DNA of 64,000 bases from Chromatiales bacterium (GTDB taxonomy: Bacteria; Pseudomonadota; Gammaproteobacteria; RBG-16-57-12): the NCBI GenBank assembly GCA_026989455.1, contig JALSJH010000009.1, positions 1-64,000 on the forward strand, written 5' to 3'. Positions 59,109 to 64,000 of this stretch are shown one piece after another. The notes beneath the pieces are model-generated. The model worked only from the letters and a program-made list of their open reading frames with translations, did not search any database and had not been told where the DNA came from. The position numbers and the translations under genes are program-made. Positions within the stretch are counted from its first letter, which is position 1; each line of letters begins with the position of its first letter.

Positions 59109-60191
59109 ATGAGCAGTATTCAGCAGTCACAAGTCGAACAGGCTTTGGCGACCTATATCGACCCCTATTTGAAGCGAGACCTGCTCTCTGTCGGTGCTCT
59201 GAAGGGTGTGGAGATCGATGGGGAAAAGGTTCGTTTAAGCCTTGAGCTGGGCTTTCCTTGTGTGGGCCATCATGCGGCATTAGTTGATGGCATAACGGCC
59301 GCCTTACACGGATTTTCTGATGTTTCAGTGTCAATAACCACTAAAATCACCAGCCACTCTGTGCAGCGTGGTGTGACACCCCTGCCGGGGGTGAAAAATA
59401 TTATTGCTATTGCTTCGGGTAAAGGTGGGGTAGGGAAATCAACCACGGCGGTTAATCTGGCGCTGGCGCTTAAGCTGGAAGGTGCCAAGGTGGGTATTCT
59501 GGATGCGGATATTTATGGACCCAGTCAGCCTATGATGCTGGGGTGTCACCAGCGCCCACAATACGCTGAAGGCGAAAAAATGAAACCTTTGGTAAGTCAC
59601 GGTATTGAGTCGATGTCGATTGGTTATTTAATCGATGAAGATACGCCAATGGTGTGGCGTGGTCCTATGGTTGTTTCAGCGTTGCAGCAGCTGTTAAACG
59701 ATACCGCGTGGCAGGAGCTTGACTATTTGATTATCGACTTGCCTCCGGGTACTGGAGATATTCAGTTAACGCTGGCACAGAAGGTGCCGGTTACCGGTTC
59801 CGTGATTGTGACGACACCGCAGGATATTGCGTTGTTGGACGCACGCAAGGCGATCAGCATGTTTGAAAAGGTGTCGGTGCCGGTGATGGGTATTATTGAA
59901 AATATGAGTACCCATGTCTGTAGCCATTGCGGCCACGAAGAGCCTATTTTTGGTGAGGGTGGGGCTGCGCGTATGGCTGAGCAGTATGGTGTCGAAGTGC
60001 TGGGTTCCATGCCGCTGGATATTCGTATTCGCGAAAACCTTGATAGAGGGATGCCAACAGTGGCGGTTGAGCCTGATGGTGAGTTAGGCCTGCGCTATCG
60101 TGAGATGGCGCGTCGTATTTCGGCGCTTATCGCCTTAATGGGTAAGGATTACTCATCGAAGTTCCCCAAAATCGTGATACAAAATAAGTAA
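59109..60191 (+). CDS. mrp: Iron-sulfur cluster carrier ATPase Mrp/ApbC
   Basis: P-loop NTPase (360 aa) that carries Fe-S clusters to apoproteins. Residues 1-95 form the MIP18/DUF59 N-terminal domain; the ATPase has ASGKGGVGKSTTAVNLA (deviant Walker A). DADIYGPSQPMMLG and LPPGTGDIQLTLAQKVP are family hallmarks. The CxxC cluster site is CSHCGHEE. ATG 59109 has GGAGG seven bases upstream. Its TAA stop lies in the terminal bases of repeat B copy 3 (AAGTAACGACTC), so the natural end may have been replaced. Confidence 0.95.
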   Translation: MSSIQQSQVEQALATYIDPYLKRDLLSVGALKGVEIDGEKVRLSLELGFPCVGHHAALVDGITAALHGFSDVSVSITTKITSHSVQRGVTPLPGVKNIIAIASGKGGVGKSTTAVNLALALKLEGAKVGILDADIYGPSQPMMLGCHQRPQYAEGEKMKPLVSHGIESMSIGYLIDEDTPMVWRGPMVVSALQQLLNDTAWQELDYLIIDLPPGTGDIQLTLAQKVPVTGSVIVTTPQDIALLDARKAISMFEKVSVPVMGIIENMSTHVCSHCGHEEPIFGEGGAARMAEQYGVEVLGSMPLDIRIRENLDRGMPTVAVEPDGELGLRYREMARRISALIALMGKDYSSKFPKIVIQNK

Positions 60192-60325
60192 CGACTCAGC
60201 GTATTCATCTTTTGCTGCAACGCTTGGTTATTTTTGTACTCAATCGGCCATATATTTCCTATATGCTCCCTCTTTGCGTGCGAAAATGTCTCGATTTGAG
60301 GGGAATTTAAACACGCTGAATAGTC
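60188..60325. repeat. Repeat family B (MITE-like), copy 3
   Basis: Begins GTAACGACTCAGCGTATTCA and ends AAACACGCTGAATAGTC. The first bases supply the TAA stop of mrp. The full element fills the space between mrp and dcd. It contains an imperfect internal stem (CTCAATCGG and CTCGATTTGAG). Confidence 0.82.
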
Positions 60326-60356
60326 AGCAAAATAATTAATAGAGAGGGCCGAGTTG

Positions 60357-60923
60357 ATGAGCATTAAGTCAGACAAGTGGATCCGTCGCATGGCAAAGAG
60401 CGATGGCATGATTGAGCCGTTTGAACCGGGCCAAGTGCGAGAGGAGAATGGGCAGCGCATTATCTCTTATGGCACCTCTAGCTATGGCTACGATGTGCGC
60501 TGCTCTGATGAGTTTAAGATCTTCACCAACATTAACTCCGCGATTGTCGATCCAAAAAACTTCGATGAGAACAGCTTTGTGGATGTGCAGTCTGATGTCT
60601 GCATTATTCCGCCAAATTCATTTGCGCTGGCGCGAACAGTCGAGTATTTCCGCATTCCCCGTAGTGTCTTAACGATTTGCCTAGGGAAATCAACCTATGC
60701 CCGCTGCGGTATTATCGTCAATGTTACGCCGCTGGAGCCAGAGTGGGAGGGGCATGTGACGCTGGAGTTCTCGAATACCACACCACTGCCCGCCAAAATA
60801 TATGCTAATGAAGGTGTCGCGCAGATGTTGTTTTACGAATCCGATGAGGTTTGCGATGTGTCGTATAAGGATCGCGGTGGTAAATACCAAGGTCAGCGAG
60901 GCGTTACACTGCCAAAGGCGTAA
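60357..60923 (+). CDS. dcd: dCTP deaminase Dcd
   Basis: Deaminates dCTP to dUTP for dTMP synthesis (188 aa). Family features: [65 protein letters not shown] with the catalytic Glu region, and [15 protein letters not shown] 60357 follows an AGAGAGG Shine-Dalgarno; the track's TTG is one codon earlier. It follows mrp with repeat B copy 3 between them, so they may share a transcript only across the element. Confidence 0.95.
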   Translation: MSIKSDKWIRRMAKSDGMIEPFEPGQVREENGQRIISYGTSSYGYDVRCSDEFKIFTNINSAIVDPKNFDENSFVDVQSDVCIIPPNSFALARTVEYFRIPRSVLTICLGKSTYARCGIIVNVTPLEPEWEGHVTLEFSNTTPLPAKIYANEGVAQMLFYESDEVCDVSYKDRGGKYQGQRGVTLPKA

Positions 60924-60973
60924 TCACTATTTGTTGAATAGTCTGGTTTGTTAGTCATTTTTATACTCTTCTA

Positions 60974-61003
60974 TTGTGGTCAGCGGGGAACTGCTGCTAT
61001 ACT
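60974..61003 (+). promoter_or_regulatory. Candidate sigma-70 promoter of rimP leader
   Basis: TTGTGG, 18 bases, TATACT. It stands before a structured leader of about 240 bases upstream of rimP. Confidence 0.55.
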
Positions 61004-61009
61004 GCGCCA

Positions 61010-61160
61010 CCATTGAAGTGCGGGCTCCCTCTGGGAAAGATAGTAACGCACTTGGAGTCGTCTGACGGGGTGATGGCAGTATGCTCGGTGATGATGTCGT
61101 TGTAGTATCGCTTTTGCGACTAATTTAAGACTCAGAGGCCCCGTCATGGGGCTTTTTGTT
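61010..61160 (+). ncRNA. Candidate structured leader or small RNA upstream of rimP
   Basis: Between a promoter-like site and terminator 1 lies about 150 bases without a gene. AAGTGCG near 61015 can pair with CGCACTT at about 61048, and other short stems are visible. It ends at a strong hairpin plus TTTTT. I do not recognise it as a tRNA, 6S, 4.5S or RNase P RNA. It may be a short leader RNA from the rimP-nusA-infB promoter or an independent small RNA. Confidence 0.35.
61136..61158 (+). terminator. Intrinsic terminator 1 in rimP leader
   Basis: GGCCCC, loop GTCAT, GGGGC, then TTTTTG (AGGCCCCGTCATGGGGCTTT). Confidence 0.8.
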
Positions 61161-61201
61161 AGCTGCAGGGAAGCCTGCTGGCTATATAGAGTTGTAATAG
61201 G

Positions 61202-61227
61202 TGGGCCATTGGCCCATTTTTTGTTTT
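61202..61227 (+). terminator. Intrinsic terminator 2 in rimP leader
   Basis: TGGGCC, ATT loop, GGCCCA, then TTTTTTG. It lies 15-40 bases before the rimP start, so readthrough or antitermination is needed to express the operon from an upstream promoter. Confidence 0.75.
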
Positions 61228-61241
61228 TGAAGGTGGCCGTT

Positions 61242-61697
61242 GTGCGTAAAGCATCTGATAAGTTATACGAAATAATTACCCCGGTAGTTGAAGCACTTGG
61301 CTATGAGCTGGTGGGTATTGAGTATATTTCTCAGGGAAAACACTCGGTGCTGCGGCTCTATATCGATAGTGAAAAAGGTATCGTTGTCGATGACTGCGCT
61401 GAGGTGAGCCACCAGGTGAGTGGTGTGCTGGATGTCGAAGACCCCGTTAAGGGCGTTTACCATCTGGAGGTCTCCTCACCGGGTTTGGACAGGCCGCTAT
61501 TTAACGAAGAGCATTATGAGCGTTTTGCGGGACATCAAGCCAAAATACAGCTAACCGCGCCGCTGAATGGGCGGCGTAAGTTTCAAGGTGTTTTGCTTGG
61601 TTTGAAAGCGGGTGGAGTGGCAATTGTTGTAGATGATACTGAATATCTACTGCCCTTTGCTTCTATAGATAAAGCGAATTTGGTCCCCGAATTCTGA
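61242..61697 (+). CDS. rimP: Ribosome maturation factor RimP
   Basis: Cytosolic factor (151 aa) for 30S assembly. Features: LYEIITPVVEALGYELVGIEY, LRLYIDSEKGIVVDDCAEVSHQV, YHLEVSSPGLDRPL. GTG 61242 is chosen (VRKASDKLYE), with AAGG upstream; the track's 61146 start reads through the leader hairpins. First gene of rimP-nusA-infB. Confidence 0.92.
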   Translation: MRKASDKLYEIITPVVEALGYELVGIEYISQGKHSVLRLYIDSEKGIVVDDCAEVSHQVSGVLDVEDPVKGVYHLEVSSPGLDRPLFNEEHYERFAGHQAKIQLTAPLNGRRKFQGVLLGLKAGGVAIVVDDTEYLLPFASIDKANLVPEF

Positions 61698-61722
61698 TAT
61701 TGAGGCCGCTGGAGGCAGTGAT

Positions 61723-63219
61723 ATGAGTAAAGAGATTTTGATGGTTGTTGATGCCGTTTCCAATGAGAAGGGTGTTGAGAGCGAAATCATATTTGAGGCA
61801 ATTGAAGCGGCGCTGGCGATGGCGACCAAAAGGCTTCATAGCGAAGATATGAATATTGAAGTGGTCATTGATCGTAAGAGTGGTGACTACGAAACTTTTC
61901 GCGTGTGGAACGTGGTTGACTATCCTGATCTAGAAGATCCTGAAAGTGAACTGACCATGGTTGATGCAGTCGATTACGACGAAAATGCTCAGGTGGGTGA
62001 TGTCATCAAAGAGCCTATGGAGTCTGTTGAGTTTGGGCGTATTGCAGCGCAGACAGCCAAGCAGGTGATTGTGCAGAAGGTTCGTGAAGCTGAGCGTGCG
62101 CAAATTGTAGAGCTGTATGAGCACCGCAAGGGTGAGTTGATTACCGGTGTGGTTAAGCGCCTTGATAAAGGCGGTGTCATACTGGATATGGGTAACCACG
62201 CTGAGGCGAGCATTACCCGGGAAAATATGATTCCCCGTGAGGCGGTTCGTCCAGGTGATCGAATTAGAGGCTTGCTTTTTGATGTGCGCGCCGAGAGTCG
62301 TGGCCCGCTACTACATGTGAGTCGCAGCCACCCCGACCTTTTAATCGAGCTGTTTAAGCTGGAAGTTCCGGAAGTGGGTGATGATGTGATTAGCATCATC
62401 AGTGCGGCCAGAGACCCCGGTGTACGCGCTAAAATAGCGGTGCGTAGTAACGATGATCGAATTGATCCGGTGGGGGCTTGTGTCGGTATGCGAGGCTCTC
62501 GTGTGCAGTCGGTCTCTAACGAGTTAGCGGGTGAGCGGGTTGATATCATTCTGTGGGATGAAAACCCTGCGCAGTTTGTTATTAACGCAATGTCTCCAGC
62601 TGAAGTGAGTTCAATCGTTGTTGATGAAGATGCGCACAGCATGGACATTGCGGTGGTTGATGAGCAGCTCTCACAAGCGATTGGCCGTAATGGACAAAAT
62701 ATCAGGTTGGCGACAGAGCTGACCGGGTGGACGCTGAATGTGATGGGTGAATCACAGGCGGCTGAGCAGAGTGAGATGGAAGCAAAGGCCGCGCAGGCGC
62801 TGTTTGTTGATAAGCTCGATGCAGATGAAGATGTGGCGGCAATTTTGTATCAGGAAGGCTTTAGTAGTATTGAAGAGATTGCCTATGTGCCCCATGCCGA
62901 GTTGCTGGAAATTGAAGAGTTTGATGAAGATATTGTTGATGAACTGCGTAATCGTGCTCGAGATGTCCTGCTGACCCAGGATATTTCAAAAGAGGAGCAT
63001 GCTGATGATAAACCAGGCGTAATAGAGTTGATCGATTTGGAGGGTATGGATGAGGCGCTCTACCAGCTGTTAACCGCTCGCGGTATCAATAGTTGGGAAG
63101 AATTGGCGGAACTCTCCATAGATGATTTTGATGATGTAGACGGTGTTGATGAAACACGTGCGGGTGCCTTGATTATGGCCGCTCGCGCACCATGGTTTGC
63201 AGAAGAGAGCAATAAATAA
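61723..63219 (+). CDS. nusA: Transcription termination/antitermination factor NusA
   Basis: RNA-polymerase-binding factor (498 aa). N-terminal domain 1-125, S1 domain about 130-200 (RGELITGVVKRLDKGGVILDM-like), KH1 and KH2 to about 345 (VGACVGMRGSRVQSVSNELAGERVDI and AIGRNGQNIRLATELTGW). Two C-terminal acidic repeats, the first around LYQEGFSSIEEIAYVP and the second around LTARGINSWEELAELS. This is the full enterobacterial-type layout. Shine-Dalgarno GGAGGCAG precedes ATG 61723. Confidence 0.96.
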   Translation: MSKEILMVVDAVSNEKGVESEIIFEAIEAALAMATKRLHSEDMNIEVVIDRKSGDYETFRVWNVVDYPDLEDPESELTMVDAVDYDENAQVGDVIKEPMESVEFGRIAAQTAKQVIVQKVREAERAQIVELYEHRKGELITGVVKRLDKGGVILDMGNHAEASITRENMIPREAVRPGDRIRGLLFDVRAESRGPLLHVSRSHPDLLIELFKLEVPEVGDDVISIISAARDPGVRAKIAVRSNDDRIDPVGACVGMRGSRVQSVSNELAGERVDIILWDENPAQFVINAMSPAEVSSIVVDEDAHSMDIAVVDEQLSQAIGRNGQNIRLATELTGWTLNVMGESQAAEQSEMEAKAAQALFVDKLDADEDVAAILYQEGFSSIEEIAYVPHAELLEIEEFDEDIVDELRNRARDVLLTQDISKEEHADDKPGVIELIDLEGMDEALYQLLTARGINSWEELAELSIDDFDDVDGVDETRAGALIMAARAPWFAEESNK

Positions 63220-63240
63220 GTAGCTCAAGGGGTAGGTGTT

Positions 63241-64000
63241 ATGTCTAGCGTAACAGTCAAACAATTTGCTGAGGCAGTCTCTGTTCCGGTTGAACGATTA
63301 CTTTCTCAGTTGTCAGAGGCTGGGTTGTCAGCTGAGACAGCGGACGCGTTGATTAGTGATGATGAGAAGGTTCTTTTGCTGGATTTTTTGCGCAAAAGTG
63401 GTGATGGAGTGAAAGAAAAGGCAGTTTCATCGCCTAAGAAAATCACGCTTAATCGCAAATCGACCAGTGAGCTGCGCCAGTCATCATCCCAAGGTGGTCG
63501 TTCAAAGACGGTCAGTGTTGAGGTGCGTAAAAAACGTACCTACGTCAAGCGCAGTGCGGCGGTAGATGAAACACCGACACCTAGCCCAGAAGAGAGCTCT
63601 GTTGAAACAGTCGCAGAGGTTGTTGCAAAGCCACCCGAGCCAGAAAAATCTGAAGAGACGCTGAAGCAAGAGATGCGTGAACGTGCCATTGAGCAGGCGC
63701 GTGTCACTGCGGCGACAGAGGCCAGTAAGAAGGCTAAGCTGAAAGGCGATGTGCTTGAAGAGGTGCGTCGACTCGCCGCTGAAGAGTCGAACCGTAAAAA
63801 GGCAGAGGAGGAGGCGCGCCTGTTGATTGAAGCGCGTAACGCCGTTAAGAGCACGGCAGCGCCTGCATCCGAGAAAAAAGCGGATGACACTAACCCGCGC
63901 AACAATAAGCGCAGGGGTAAGGGTGGCGATCGTGAAACCAAGTATGGCCGCAAAGAGCTGCATGTGGCAAAAGGCAAATCGGGTCGACGTGGTGGCAAGA
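63241..64000 (+). CDS. infB: Translation initiation factor IF-2 (5' part, cut by window end)
   Basis: The first 253 codons of infB, running off the window. The N-terminal IF2-associated domain is visible: [37 protein letters not shown], and [10 protein letters not shown] long low-complexity charged stretch follows, with KRTYVKRSA and [21 protein letters not shown], then basic RR and GG-rich sequence ([28 protein letters not shown]) before the G domain, which is outside. It starts 21 bases after nusA and is not in the ORF track because it lacks a stop here. Confidence 0.93.
   Translation, partial: MSSVTVKQFAEAVSVPVERLLSQLSEAGLSAETADALISDDEKVLLLDFLRKSGDGVKEKAVSSPKKITLNRKSTSELRQSSSQGGRSKTVSVEVRKKRTYVKRSAAVDETPTPSPEESSVETVAEVVAKPPEPEKSEETLKQEMRERAIEQARVTAATEASKKAKLKGDVLEEVRRLAAEESNRKKAEEEARLLIEARNAVKSTAAPASEKKADDTNPRNNKRRGKGGDRETKYGRKELHVAKGKSGRRGGK

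Noticed and set aside
60974-61241. tRNA-fMet (metY), often found before rimP
   Set aside because: I saw no cloverleaf, no TTCGAAT-type T-loop and no CCA-ending acceptor stem in this stretch.

Overview
The window is a chromosomal segment of a Gram-negative gammaproteobacterium. The evidence is gene order typical of that class: moaCDE; DciA-like gene, M23 peptidase and secA; argJ with a Nudix/ThiE-like fusion; yacG-zapD-coaE-pilD-pilC-pilB; pilSR-ispB divergent from rplU-rpmA-obgE-proB; rpsT divergent from murJ-ribF-ileS-lspA and ispH; rnfABCDGE; metG divergent from mrp-dcd; rimP-nusA-infB. A sodium/proton-translocating Rnf complex, a type IV pilus system and a monohaem cytochrome lipoprotein suggest a free-living or facultatively host-associated environmental organism. 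I cannot name the genus from the sequence.

Layout. 1-1050 is debris: two decayed RHS-repeat fragments, REP-like palindromes and two copies of a palindromic mobile repeat. 1051-11014 holds an FKBP isomerase, a PEP-CTERM-like secreted protein, moaCDE, a CrtC/AttH-like lipocalin protein, a YihY membrane protein, a DUF721 protein, an M23 peptidase and secA. 11128-13971 is a histidine kinase, sigma-54 activator and haem c lipoprotein operon. 14068-18022 is argJ, mutT-thiE, yacG, zapD and coaE. 17.4-36.3 kb is a type IV pilus region (pilD, pilC, pilB; pilA; pilR, pilS; then ispB). It is interrupted between pilB and pilA by a nine-kilobase block of eight glycan or envelope genes. 36.5-46.0 kb is ordinary housekeeping. 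46.0-47.0 kb is a small mobile-looking patch with a MITE-like element and a RelE/ParE-type toxin-antitoxin module carrying an extra 48-residue ORF; it sits where fkpB is usually found. 48.1-51.6 kb is a minor-pilin cluster without pilY1. 51.6-56.7 kb is the rnf operon. 56.9-64.0 kb is metG, mrp, dcd and the rimP-nusA-infB operon, with infB cut by the window edge.

The least ordinary signal is a set of three short families of non-coding repeats with terminal inverted repeats. I call them A, about 160 bp and almost entirely palindromic; B, about 120-145 bp; and C, 166 bp with a 48-bp mini-derivative. Each occurs two or three times in the window. They sit flush against genes: the terminal bases of B or C provide the stop codons of asnB, mrp and pilD, and one B copy abuts a start codon. 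None encodes a protein, and no transposase that could mobilise them is present in the window.

How the genes work together. PilB, PilC, PilD, the major pilin PilA, the minor pilins FimT/PilW/PilX/PilV and PilE, and the PilS-PilR pair form much of a type IV pilus machine. A good sigma-54 promoter motif lies before pilA, which fits PilR control. The glycan block (flippase-like protein, pyruvyltransferase, FkbM methyltransferase, GT9, alpha/alpha-toroid protein, AsnB, DUF354 and GT2) probably builds or decorates a surface polysaccharide; a role on pilin is possible but unproven. All functions are read from recognisable motifs and neighbourhood. No database search was run.
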